Assembly: GCF_026210795.1 (NCBI RefSeq)
Contig: NC_089433.1
Span: 4,365,001-4,429,000 of the forward strand
Length of the DNA: 64,000 bases
Source of the DNA: Rhizophagus irregularis
Taxonomy: Eukaryota; Glomeromycota; Glomeromycetes; Glomerales; Glomeraceae
Direction of reading: 5' to 3'
A program made the translations under genes and the position numbers. This document shows positions 1 to 10,724 of the stretch, piece by piece. Each line of letters begins with the position of its first letter. Positions within the stretch are counted from its first letter, which is position 1. The notes under the pieces were generated by a model. That model made no database searches, had not been told where the DNA came from, and worked only from the letters and a program-made list of their open reading frames with translations.

Positions 1-134
1 CGAAGTTAAGATAATCTAAATTGGTTAATAATAATTTTTTTTCAATATTCTTTCCCTTTTTTTCTTGAAGTTTAATTAATGACAACAAAAATACATGATT
101 AAATTTTATTTATTTACAAAAATTGAATACTTAC

Positions 135-389
135 GTCAAGTTCATTATTTTTAGCACTTTTACTAAATTTAGAGTTTGCAATTGATAAAACTTGTCCTTC
201 GCTCAATTTCGGTACATAACATGGCTTAGTTTCATCTACAGGATAAAATACTGTAATGTTGAAAGTTTGTACAGCCTCTCCCTCCTCCTCGAGCCGAGCG
301 TATCCAAGAGCAGAACCTATGAAAAAGTCACTCAAGGTTCTTTCTTTATAATCTGATACGTAAAGTATCGTCGAAAGTTGGGCAGGCAT
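135..389 (-). CDS. First exon of an unknown gene running off the left edge
   Basis: The exon starts at an ATG at 389 and reads 85 codons beginning MPAQLSTILYVSDYKERT. It ends after ...KNNELD exactly at a strong 5' splice site, GTAAGTATTC (134 downward), so the gene continues left, probably beyond the window. A longer open frame extends upstream to 509, but its extra 40 residues are Phe/Lys-rich translation of an AT tract, so I prefer the inner start. A TATAAAG-like run lies just upstream of that ATG. The stretch KPCYVPKLSEGQVLSIANSKFSK has the look of an OB-fold strand pair, but this is only an impression. I do not recognise the family. No stop or frameshift is seen in the visible exon. Confidence 0.55.
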
Positions 390-509
390 TATTGATGTAT
401 ATATATAAAGACAGGTAAAAGAAAATAGGAAAAGAAAAAAATTTTTTTTTTCATTCAAATTAAAAGGACTAGATAATTTATTATCAGTCACCAGAAATGT
501 CACATGCAA

Positions 510-1493
510 ATCATTTTCATAATAAATCGATTTTGTGTAATGTTAATCCAACAACTTTATTTTATAATTAAACGTCAAATTCCAAATGTACCACGCTTGT
601 GTAAATTACAAAATTTATAGATAATCATGTGTTCTATAAATTTTATCATTACTTTCCATTTTAGTAATTTTTTTTTTCGTTTTACATTTCGTGCAAAAAA
701 CCCTTAAAAAAAGCTTTTCTTTGAGATTAAAGTTGAGAAATGGAGTAAAAAATATTTTTAACAATAGTAATATATGCAAATTCACGAGAAGAAAATGTTT
801 TTCTAAGTTATTAATGACGGTCAGTTAGGTAGTTTTTGTGTAAAATGTAAAAAATTGGATTTTTTTTTATTATAAGGAGCTTTTTAATATAAAAAACGAA
901 AAAAAAGTATATTAAAATCATTTATTTTTGTAAGTTATCAATATCCTCTCGTATCTACAACTCTTCAATTATACTTGTTAGTTATACAATACTATATGCT
1001 AATACTAATTTCTCTTCTCTAGGCGATCTGGAATTATTTTTGATGATTTGGAATTTCTTATTTTTTCAGCTTAGAAATTTTGCCTAAAGTAAAGATAATT
1101 ATTTTTTTTCTCATACTACCATTACTTATTTTATAACTAATATGTATTGTTTGTCCTTTTTTTTATGTAGGTTTAATAGTAGTTAAAAATTATTTTTGAC
1201 GATTTCTTAATTTTCGTGATGGACGTCAAATAATATTAATTAATCAGATGAAAACAAGTTGATTATTCATGTGAGTTTATTTTTTGCATAGATAATTTTG
1301 TATTCATATAGGATAGATTTATTTTTATGTAGAACAATTATTTTTTCGTGTATAATAGAAATTTTTTTATCAATTTTCATAGATAAATAAATATAAATTT
1401 ATTTTTTTTTAAATATTTTATGCTGCCATCAAAATTTTTTTTAATATTTTAATTAAAAATAATTTATTTTTTTTACAAATTACTATAGCATAA
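510..1493. other. AT-rich intergenic stretch, nothing recognised
   Basis: About 1 kb of very AT-rich sequence with long T and A runs. I see no open frame of note, no tRNA-like fold and no repeat shared with the rest of the window. It ends at the CACTA terminus at 1494. Confidence 0.6.
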
Positions 1494-1510
1494 CACTAGT
1501 CGAAAAAGGA
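1494..1510 (+). repeat. Left terminal inverted repeat of the CACTA element
   Basis: CACTAGTCGAAAAAGGA, an exact reverse complement of 5766-5782. Confidence 0.85.
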
Positions 1511-2074
1511 ATATTTGGCCTTAGTAAAATTCGGCCTATATTCGACTAAAATTAAAAATTCGACCTTAATTAGCAATGATCTACGATTAGACATTGGTCG
1601 AATAACCAACCATGCTGGTCGAATAGCCATGTCACGCATTACGCGTATCAAAAGTTTAAAAAAGAATCTTATGCATTCTTTTTTAAACTTTTATTCCTTC
1701 TTTTCCTCGTCCTTTGGCTCTATAGGCGCGGAAAAAAACAAAAAAAAATTATTTTATTTTCTTTTTAAAAATTTTAATGTGGCCCTTTCCCTTTTCGTAG
1801 TAATTCTATGGGAATACTGGTCGAAACCACGCACCGGACTTTGGATAATAAGGTAAATGGGAAGGGAAGTCGTTTTTTTTACTTTAGAACCGGTTTTTTT
1901 TACTTTAGAAACGTTTTAACGTTTCTTTTTTTTCTTTTTCTTGCAGGTATTGCCGGATGAAACGAGCTTCGTGATAATAAAAAAACTAAGATTCGTAAGT
2001 AGAATCTTAGTAGTTCTTTTTAATATTATGGAACAGTTACTAACCGTTCTTGTTTTTTTTTATAGGTTTCGGGA

Positions 2075-2250
2075 AAACGAAGGGAAAGGGTAAAACGAAG
2101 GGAAAAGGGTAAGACGAAGGGAAAAGAGTAAAACGAAGGGAAAGGGTAAGACAAAGGGGAAAGGGTAAGACGAAGGGGAAAGGGTAAGACGAAGGGGAAA
2201 GGGTAAGACGAAGGGGAAAGAGAAAATGAAAGGAAAGGGTAAAACAAAAG
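2075..2250 (+). repeat. Purine-rich minisatellite inside one exon-like core
   Basis: About eight copies of a roughly 20-bp unit resembling GAAGGGGAAAGGGTAAGAC make this the one long exon-like core (231 nt) of the array. The opposite strand shows a Pro/Phe/Ser-rich open frame that is only a product of the repeat. Confidence 0.8.
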
Positions 2251-2669
2251 GGAAAGGGAAAGTGGGGACGGAAAAAGGAGTACTTTTTTAAGATTCGTAA
2301 GTATTATATTACGAATCTTAAATTTTTTTTTTCTTTTTTATTATTATGGAACGGTTTACTAACCATTCCTTTCTTTTTTTATAGGTTCGGGTGGACTTCC
2401 GACGAATGGAAAACCAAGATTCGTAAGTAAGTACGAATCTTGATTTAATTTTTTTTCTTTTTTTTAAAAAATATTACGAACGGTTACTAATAACCGTTCT
2501 TTTCTATTTTTTAGGTTTCGGATGGGCTTCCGAAGAAGGAAAACCAAGAAACCAAGATTCGTAAGTAAGTACGAATCTTGGTTTAATTTTTTTTTCTTTT
2601 TTTAAAAAAATATTACGAATGGTTACTAATAACCGTTTTTTTCTATTTTTTAGGTTTCGGGTGGGCTTC

Positions 2670-3031
2670 CACAGGTCGAAATTAGTTAAATAGGGTATCA
2701 ATAGGTTATCAATAGGTTATCAATCGGCTATCAATAGGCTACCCTATTGGTAGCCTATTGAACTTACGCCATAATCCGTCACCAATCGGGCAGGCTGATT
2801 GTTAGCCAATTAATAACTTATTGATAACCTATTAGTATCCTATTGGTATTTTTATCAAATTGGTTATCAATAAGGTATTAATAGGTTATCAATAGGTTAT
2901 AATCAGCCTGCCCGATTGGTGACGGATTATGGCGCAAGTTCAATAGGCTACCAATAGGGTAGCCTATTGATAGCCGATTGATAACCTATTGATAACCTAT
3001 TGATACCCTATTTAACTAATTTCGACCTGTA
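2670..3031. mobile_element. 362-bp fold-back MITE with CACAG ends
   Basis: The two halves are a near-perfect inverted repeat starting CACAGGTCGAAATTAG and rich in CTATTGATAACCTATTG motifs. The outermost base on the right is changed (A for G). A 3-bp duplication ttc flanks it (2667-2669 and 3032-3034). The CACAGGTCGAAA terminus and the 3-bp duplication match the 17-kb CACTA transposon at 19563-36686, so this is very likely a deletion derivative moved by that family. It interrupts an exon-like core of array A. Confidence 0.85.
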
Positions 3032-3797
3032 TTCGATCTTCGGAAAAAGTGAAACCAAGATTCGTAAGTAACTACGAATCTTGGTTTCACTTTTTTTTGT
3101 TTTTTTTTAATATATGAACGGTTTACTAACCGTTCTTTCTTTTTTTTAGGATCTGGTGGCTTCCGAAGTATAGAAAAACCAAGTTTCGTAAGTATGAAAC
3201 TTGGTTTATTTTTATTTATTTTTTAATTTAATATGAACGGTTACTAACCGTTCTTTTTTTACTTTTTTTTTAGGTTCGGCCGTTCGGGTGGGCTTCTGAA
3301 GTATAGAAACTCCAAAGATTCGTAAGTACGAATTCTTTGGAGTTTTTTTTTTATATTTTTAATATAAACGGTTAATACTAACCGTTATTTTTTATTTTTT
3401 TTTTAGGTTCGGCTCTCGGGTGACTTTTGAAAAATGAAAAAAACCAAGTTTCGTAAGTTCGTACGAAACTTGGTTATTTTTTTTGTTTATTTTTAATATT
3501 ATAAACGGTTATTAATAACCGTTCTTTTTCTTTTTTTTAGGATCGGATGTTCCGAAGGACAGGAAAATTCCAAGATTCGTAAGAATCTTGGATTTTTTTA
3601 TTTTTTTAAAAAAATATTACGAACGGTTACTAATAACCGTTCTTTTATTTTTTATAGATTCGGGTGGGCTTCTGTGTTCCGAAGAACGGGAAAATTCCAA
3701 AGATTTATAAGAATCTTGGATTTTTTTTTATTTTTTTAAAAAAATATTACGAACGGTTACTAATAACCGTTCTTTTCTATTTTCTAGGATCTGGCGG

Positions 3798-4467
3798 TGT
3801 AACCCGAGAAATCAGGATAATCACGTGAACGGATGAATAGAAGACCGAATGGAACAAGGATAAATAATTAGCTGAAGGATAAATAATTAGCCGATAAAAT
3901 AATATTTATAGTTTAGTTTAGTTTAGTCACGAGATAGTCATATGATAATACATCTTTATTTTCTTATTGTTCTTAAATTTTTATTAGTAGAAAAGTTAGA
4001 AATGGTAGAAATAATTTTCTTAAAATGTATAAATATAGGTGGGATTCGTTAGGAATTCCGCAGTCAGTTTTGACTCAAATTTAATAAAATAAATATTAAT
4101 TATTAAAAGTTATCTTGAATATGCTCATTGTACGCTTGAGAATTAATTAATATTATTATTAAGTCCAGAAAAGTAAAGAAAAGGGAATTATTCTCGTTTT
4201 GTTGTATGAAATATAATAAGAAGATAGGAGAACTCTCGCAGTTTATAAGAAATGAAGTGGTAATATTTGAAAGAATAAATATTACAGGAAGCATAATATT
4301 TTGGGAATATTATGAATAAGTGGTAGTATTGAGAATAAATACTACGGACAAATGAGAAAGGAAGCGAGAAGTTAAAGGAAAAATAAAATCTAAACCAAGC
4401 AAAGTAACGAGAAATAAAGTTAAATGAGAAAGATGTGTTTATCCACGGGTGGCAGACATGGGTGACA
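3798..4467 (+). mobile_element. Solo LTR, family 2
   Basis: A 670-bp sequence starting TGTAACCCGAG and ending GGGTGACA, flanked by a 4-bp duplication gcgg (3794-3797 and 4468-4471). A TATAAATA box near 4030 and an AATAAA near 4085 set the plus orientation. The same sequence occurs inverted at 51352-52019. No internal retrotransposon genes of this family are in the window. It interrupts an exon-like core of array A. Confidence 0.9.
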
Positions 4468-5765
4468 GCGGACTTCTGAAGAAAGGAAAATCAAGAAACC
4501 AAGATTCGTAAGTAAGTACGAATCTTGGTTTAATTTTTTTGTTTTTTTTTAATATATGAACAGTTCTAACCGTTCTTTTCTTTTTTTTTAGGATCTGGCG
4601 GGCTTCCGAAGAACGGAAAACCAAGAAACCAAGATTCGTAAGTAAGTACGAATCTTGGTTCTTTTTTTTGTTTTTTTTTAATATATGAACGGTTTACTAA
4701 TAACCGTTCTTTTCTTTTTTTTAGGATCGGGTGGGCTTCCGAAAAATGAAAACCCAAAGATTCGTAAGTACGAGTACAAATCTTTAATTTTTTTTTATTT
4801 ATTATTATTACGAATGGTTTACTAACCATTCTTTCTTTTTTTAATAGGTTCGGGTGGGCTTCCGAAGAACGAAAACCAAAAGATAAAGATTCGTAAGTAC
4901 GAATCTTTATATATATTTTTTTTTTATCATTTTGGAACGGTTTACTAACCGTTCCTTTCTTTTTTTATAGGTTCGGGCGGGCTTTTGTGTGGAAAAACCA
5001 AGATTCGTAAGTACGAATCTTGGTTTATTTTTTTTTGATTTTTTTTTTTAATATTAATGAACGGTTACTAATAACCGTTCTTTCTTTTTTTTTAGGCTTC
5101 GGATTGGCTTCTGATCTTTGGAAAAGTGGAACCAAGATTCGTAAATACGAATCTTGGTTTATTTTTTTTGATTTTTTTTTTAATATTATTATGAACGGTT
5201 ACTAATAACCATTCTTTTTAGGTCTCGGGTGTCTCGGATGTCTTCCGAAGAACGGAAAAAACCAAAGATTCGTAAGTAAGTACGAATCTTGGTTTTTTTT
5301 CTTATTTTTTTTTAATATTATGAACGGTTACTAACCGTTCTTCTCTTTTTTTTATAGGTTCGGGTGGATTGCTAAAGAATAATCAAAGATTCGTATATAC
5401 GAATACATGAATCATGTAATTGTGGAATTGTATTTGAATTAGCAATATTTTTTGTAAATTAGATAGATGCAATAATAATAATATAATTATAAAGTATTTA
5501 AGCATTAATAAATACATTTATTTAATAAATTTGATAAAAAAAATCAAAATAAATTCATAAATAAATAGGTTGTTATTAGACTATAATTCGGCTTAAAGTT
5601 TTAAGGTCGAATATTGGTCAATTTAAACCTAAATAATGGTCGAATAATTAGTCCGAATTTGGGATGATTGGCACCCTAAATGCGCCCAAAAATTTGACCT
5701 CAATTTGACACAGGTTAGACCATTATTCGACCTATATTCGACCTGGTCAAATTTAGGCCGAATTG

Positions 5766-5782
5766 TCCTTTTTCGACTAGTG
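5766..5782 (-). repeat. Right terminal inverted repeat of the CACTA element
   Basis: TCCTTTTTCGACTAGTG, an exact reverse complement of 1494-1510. It is followed by tga, close to the taa that precedes the left end. Confidence 0.85.
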
Positions 5783-5799
5783 TGAACGTATAATAGTTT

Positions 5800-5960
5800 G
5801 GGATTTAAGTATCAGTTGCTTCATCATCATCATCAGATAGCATGTTTGTTTCTTCTTCTTTCCCCCTCCCCCTCCCTCTCCCTCTCCCCCTCCCCCTTCC
5901 TCTTCCTCTCCCTCCTCTCCCTTTTTCTTTTTCTTTTTCTTCTCTTATTTCTATTTTTTT
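5800..5960. repeat. Pyrimidine-rich low-complexity tract
   Basis: CCCCCTCCCTCT-type simple sequence. Read on the minus strand it gives the Arg/Lys/Glu tail of the decayed gene at 5833-9589, which probably does not reflect a selected protein sequence. Confidence 0.7.
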
Positions 5961-8900
5961 TTTCTTTTTTTATTTTAGTAATATCAGCAACTGTAACCTG
6001 TGTGATATTTCTTGCTCTTCTTCCAATAGTTGTATAACTTTCTGTTAAAAAAATTTCTTGATTTGCTATTGTTTGTAATCTCTTAATTCCAATATCATAC
6101 ACAATAATTAATTGATTAACTCCATTATCATTTAAATTGTTACAGAATTCAAATACTGGATTTTTAAGAGGATTTAAAGATTCAAAAGCATTTATCAATA
6201 AGTGTGCGAGCTCCCGCCAAATCTTTTCCTTTCGAGATTGAACATTACGTGGTCAGGAACTTTGAACAGAATCTCCAATGTAATCACAAATCAGCATTTC
6301 TGTTAGTTCCTTTTCTAGTTGAGTAGCTTTTATTCTTAATTTCAACTCTTCCCCATCTGCCAGAATTCTTGTTACATTTTGTTTTACAAATTTTACTCCA
6401 AATGTTTCTAGTGCTTCGTCATATGCAAAAAAATGTCCAGGATTTGTTAAATTAATGGATGGTGCTGTACGAAGCATTTTACGAAGTAGAGGATTATTTT
6501 CTATGCAATGTATATGATACGTTACAGATCTAGCATAATTTATTTGATTTACCGGTGTTACCCCTAGTCACGTGTAGAGTTACAACTTACTGCGCCAGAA
6601 GATTATGTGGAAAATTAGGATCTACTGTGCCCAACTGTGCCAAGCCGACCTAGCCGCAGCCTACTTAGCCTATTATTTCTATTATATTTATTATATTAAT
6701 TATATTTAATATAATCGATATAATTATTTTATTTATTATATTTATTATATTAGTTATATTTATTATATTAGTTATATCTATTATATTTATTATATCTTTA
6801 TATGTAGTAACTTTTATATAAATAACGTTGGTATTTTCCCTCATTATAAGTTTAGTTCCTTCAGTTCGAATTAGTTTACCTTTAGTTCCTTAATTCTTAT
6901 TCTTGTAATTATAAAGTTCTATAATAAAGTATAACCTTTTACACTATAAACGAACTCCCTATATTAAGCGTGTCTTGTTTGATTGGATTTCAGTCATAGT
7001 TAAACGTACTTAATCTTCCTGACTGCAAATCATAGTTAATCTATTCAACGTACCGAATCAGTTAACACCGGCAATAGGAAATAAAGGTGAAAAAGCTTTT
7101 AAACTTTCATGTTGTAAATCAAATATTCCCCATCTAATACCAAACCAATGTGCACGCCAATAACTAGCCCATTGAAAATATAAATACCAAACTTTTACAC
7201 AATTATTTTCTTCTTTTAAAATATTATCTAATGTCTGTTTTTTCTTTTTTTACATATATATGAATTGCTATTCCTACGGAAATCCAAATCAATTCCAATA
7301 CTCTTGAAGTTGCTCTGAAATCTACACCTTTCTCTAATTTATCTAGAAATCGTACACCTAATATTCCTGCCATATTGAATATTCTGTAACCAGAAAAAAT
7401 TGTAATTAATGCCATCATCATATCCTTATTGGTATGCCATTGTCCAAGGATCATTTTTGTTTTTTGATTTGTTTTACAATAACTAATACCTCATCTAAAA
7501 ATAGCTTCATCCGCAACTACATTAATATATTCATTATTTTCCATACCAATTTCATTTTTATACATTTCTAGACATTTATGCACAGCGGAATCACTTGATG
7601 GTAGATCTCCAGCATCAAGAATTATAACATTAGGAGGCGGAAGATTAAAACTAACTTCAAAATGTGTCATAATTTGATTACATATATCATCTTCATTAAA
7701 ATCTGAACGATAATTAGGAGTGAAATTTTCATTAAACGTAAGTAATTGTTCAAAAACTGAATTAAAAATATTAAATGTTTGTTGTGAAAAATTATTTTGC
7801 CCAAAAAGTTTTTGCTTATTTTCGTCTTGTATTTCAATAATTTCAGGTAATTCATTAGGTAGTTGGTATTGAAAGAGCATCCGTAATGTAGCGTGTGAAT
7901 TTCCTCTAACAGCATCAAAAATGTTTCCATAACCAAATGTAGTTTCTTTAAAATCCACATTATCAATAATACCAAGATTCCAAATATTCTTTTCATGGCA
8001 AATTCGATCAGTTGGATCTACTAAGAGAGCACGAATTTTTTTCAAATTTCGTTCATGTCTTTGAGAGTGGCTTGTAATATTAACAACTTCTAAAATTCCC
8101 TGCAATGATGACAAAAGTTTTGGTTTTCGGCAAAGACTTGTCATTGTTCGAGGTAACCAAATTTTCCATCCTTTAAATGCAATGTTTAAAATTATTGAAA
8201 TAAAAAATGTGGTTTGTTTAGTAATTTTTTCATAATTTAAAGGTTTTAATGGTTTTTTACGATATTTTCTTTGTCTATCTATAATTTTTTTTTTGTTTCA
8301 TATAAAGTTTTTAAAAGACCATCATAAAATTGTACTAAACATGAAGGAAATATAGAATGATATTCTTCTATAGAAGTAGGTGATTCAAGTAATTTTTTGT
8401 GAATTTTTAATTCATTTTTCGCGAGTATTATTGAATGTGCTAATGCTTCTCCAAATTCAAAAAAATGTTTTGACGTAAAATTCTTAGGATTTAATTTTTT
8501 ATCAAAATTGTAATTAAATTTGACTAAAATAAGAATAATAAGAATTATAAATAAAGAAGGTACTTCATTTTTTATATTTTGTACTGATAGTAGCATTGAT
8601 GATGTAGTCTCAGATTTTTCTTGAGTATTAATAATACATAAAATAGGAGCTAAATGTGCTAAAATTTTTTCTTAAAATGCTAAATTATCAGAATTAGCAA
8701 TATTAAGAATCCAATATCCAATTACTTCTAATGCCTTTTTGGTATCGTTTTTATGATGTGACAGGTTATCACAATTTGGATCTTTTTTTATACCTTATCC
8801 AACACGTTGATAAATATGCCCACCCTTTTCTTCATAACAATTCATACATATATATCGTGCCTGTTTACTCGAATTTGTTGGAATTACAAAAGAATGGTAT

Positions 8901-9589
8901 GTTTGCAATGCACCACATTTCATTTGCCTTATACAAGGTACCTGAATATTTTTACCTATAACTTTATATGAGTGATTTTCACAATTAGGACCACGACTAA
9001 AAAAAATTTTATTTTTATTACAAAATAAACATCTGCGTCTATGAATAATACTTTCCATATAATCTATAGTTTATTTTAAATTTGATGAATGCAATTGATT
9101 TTGATCATATAAAAAATGCGAATAACAAACACCTAAATCTTCAATTAAAAAATTTTTTGCTTTAACTTCTTCATCGTCAATTTGCCAAGTTCCAATCATT
9201 TGCCAAAGTCATCTTAATTTTTTTTTAGAGTTGCACCGCTGAATTTTACCATCTAACATATCAATTACAACGCATGGAGTTAAATTTTCATTATTTGGTA
9301 CTTTAGTAATTATTTCATCACGCTCATCATCAGATTCTGTCTCAGAAAAATTACTTCCTATATCACTCAGATTCTCCCAATTGTCTTCTTCCTCTGAAAT
9401 ATTTTGTTGAACTAATTTTTTTGCATTTGTAAGCATATTAAAATCTAATTCAAATAAAGATTTTAAAGATTCATTTTCCTCTACATTATCGAAACTCTCA
9501 TTTTCATCATATTCACTATAAAAAGTTTCATTCTTATCCGTTAAACTTTCCTCTAAATTCTCATATTCTAAGCTTTTCTCTAAATCCAT
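5833..9589 (-). pseudogene. Decayed multi-domain gene of unknown function, split by a solo LTR
   Basis: Coding-like sequence runs from an acidic N-terminus at 9589 (MDLEKSLEYENLEESLTDKN) through a cysteine-rich part (RRRCLFCNKNK ... YICMNCYEEKG, 9058-8795). A central region follows (8144-7491; motifs NIWNLGIIDNVDFKETTFGYG and PPPNVIILDAGDLPSSDSAVH), then a C-terminal part (VNLTxPGHFFAYDEALETFGV-like, 6477-6253; here INLTNPGHFFAYDEALETFG), ending in a polybasic tail at 5833. Reading is broken by in-frame TGA near 9207, 7490 and 6274, by TAA near 9085, 8792 and 8670, and by frameshifts near 8270 and 7245. A Ty3-family solo LTR (6556-7067) sits inside it, with the frame resuming cleanly on the other side. 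I recall similar repeated families in this group of fungi, possibly linked to transposons, but cannot name it safely. It is dead as read. Confidence 0.6.
6556..7067 (+). mobile_element. Solo LTR of the Ty3-type family 1
   Basis: It begins TGTTACCCCTAGTCACGTG and ends GGTTAACA-like (here CAGTTAACA), with a 4-bp duplication ccgg at 6552-6555 and 7068-7071. It matches the two LTRs of the complete element at 38776-39309 and 47767-48319, and differs mainly in the number of TTATATTTA units. It contains a TATATAAATAACG promoter-like box and AATAAA. Confidence 0.92.
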
Positions 9590-10614
9590 TATATAAATCT
9601 AAAAAAAAAAATTTTTTTTTTAAGAAAAAAACACGTTATATTTTACTAATTTATTGTTTAAAACTTTAAATTTCTTGTTATTTTTGGTAAATTTCAAGTT
9701 TTTCTTATCTTTTATTATTTTTAATATCAAAAATACAACAACTTCCAGTGAAGATTAAAGTTGAATAACAAAGAGTATGAGAGATTTTTTTTAATAAGGT
9801 TATAGAAGCGGTCAATATGTTCATTTTTTATTATTTAAGTTAGATCGATCATATTGTGTAAATTTGGTGTTACATATGATTTAATGTTTTTTAATTTAAC
9901 GGAATTTAGGCTGGCATTACGGAATTGGCCAGAATTAACAAAAATTTGGCCAGAATTATAAATTGTTGATCGGCAAATTTAACCAGATTTAATTAATTTT
10001 GGCCAACTTTAATTATATATTTGTATTATACATTTGAAGAGGGTACTGCGCCATAAATTTTTTTTTCTCGACCTTAATAAAAAAAATTTGCCTTTTTTTA
10101 TTGTGTCATTTCCAGTGACTGTTATTTTAGATAAAGATAAAAAATAATCAGTTATTTTTTTTCATTATCAATGTGAATTTTTTTTTTTTTTTTTATCATT
10201 ATCATCTGTGAAATGTATTTTTTTAGAAAATAACAACGAGAAAAAAATTAGAAATAGAAATATAGCGCTATTATTTTTTCAAAAATCACAGAATCATATG
10301 ATTTTTTTTTTATACAAAATTTTATCGATAGCCACACTTTTGAAAAAATTTTTTACTAAACAAAAAAAGAAATTGTAGCCACACTTTTTTGAGTCACTTT
10401 TTTTTTAGGGGGAAAAAAAAAAAATTTTTTTTCATTTTCATTTTAAATTTTTTTTTTTTAAAAAAAAATATATAATAAAAAGATCAGCAAAGATCAACAA
10501 AATCGAAATGAATGTAAAAATTTATTAATTGATGCCATTAAGTTAACGTGCAATGAAAGTGGCACAAAAGTGAATAATTTTCAATTTTATTTCTGTGATA
10601 TCAAAGAAGCAATA
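9590..10614. other. AT-rich stretch without a gene
   Basis: Long A/T homopolymers and short repeats of a TTGGCCAGAATT/AATTTTGGCCAAC type around 9920-10005. No coding frame or known element is seen. Confidence 0.6.
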
Positions 10615-10715
10615 TTGCGTCTATAGCTATAGCAATAGCAATAGCAATAGCAATAGCAATAGCTATAGCAATAGCTATAGCAATAGCTAATAGCTATATA
10701 GCTATATAGCTATAG
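10615..10715. repeat. Microsatellite of AGCAAT/AGCTAT units
   Basis: Runs of TAGCAATAGCAATAGC merge into TAGCTATATAGC, a six-base repeat with internal palindromes. Confidence 0.85.
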
Positions 10716-10724
10716 TATAAGATT

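Larger units (their letters stand above)
1853..5392 (+). repeat. Tandem micro-exon/intron array A (about 18 exon-like units)
   Basis: A unit of about 120-140 bp repeats in tandem. Each has an exon-like core that begins after a T-rich tract ending in AG and usually starts GTTCGGGTGGGCTTCCGAAG. Each core ends in ...CCAAGATTC directly before GTAAGT. A second palindrome, AACGGTTACTAACCGTT, lies 40-60 bp downstream and contains the canonical branch site TACTAAC. Exon-like cores, by splice signals: 1947-1994, 2066-2296, 2385-2422, 2515-2560, 2654-3063 (holds the MITE), 3150-3187, 3274-3321, 3407-3452, 3541-3578, 3658-3709, 3788-4507 (holds the solo LTR), 4592-4637, 4725-4763, 4848-4892, 4971-5006, 5096-5140, 5222-5271, 5358-5392. 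Introns are 71-93 nt. The donor at 3710 is mutated (ATAAG). Core lengths are not all multiples of 3, so a conserved protein is doubtful. Confidence 0.8.
1494..5782. mobile_element. Non-autonomous CACTA-type DNA transposon carrying a micro-exon array
   Basis: The left end reads CACTAGTCGAAAAAGGA (1494-1510) and the right end is its exact reverse complement (5766-5782). Both subterminal regions repeat GGTCGAATA/TATTCGACC motifs. CACTA termini and a 3-bp duplication (taa at 1491-1493, tga at 5783-5785, one mismatch) fit the CACTA/EnSpm superfamily. No transposase is present, so the element would depend on another copy. Its interior is dominated by the tandem micro-exon/intron array (1853-5392) and contains two younger insertions, a MITE (2670-3031) and a solo LTR (3798-4467). 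Total length is 4.3 kb, or about 3.2 kb without the insertions. Confidence 0.75.

Noticed and set aside
1515-1856. Plus-strand frame of 113 codons at the left CACTA end
   Set aside because: It overlaps the terminal and subterminal repeats and has no protein-like character.
1853-5392. Regular palindromic repeats that look superficially like a CRISPR array
   Set aside because: Repeat and spacer lengths vary, the cores between palindromes are themselves related, and each palindrome coincides with a spliceosomal signal. The organism is eukaryotic by every other sign.
5833-5960. Polybasic tail as a nuclear-localisation domain
   Set aside because: It is the translation of a simple pyrimidine-rich microsatellite at the end of a pseudogene.
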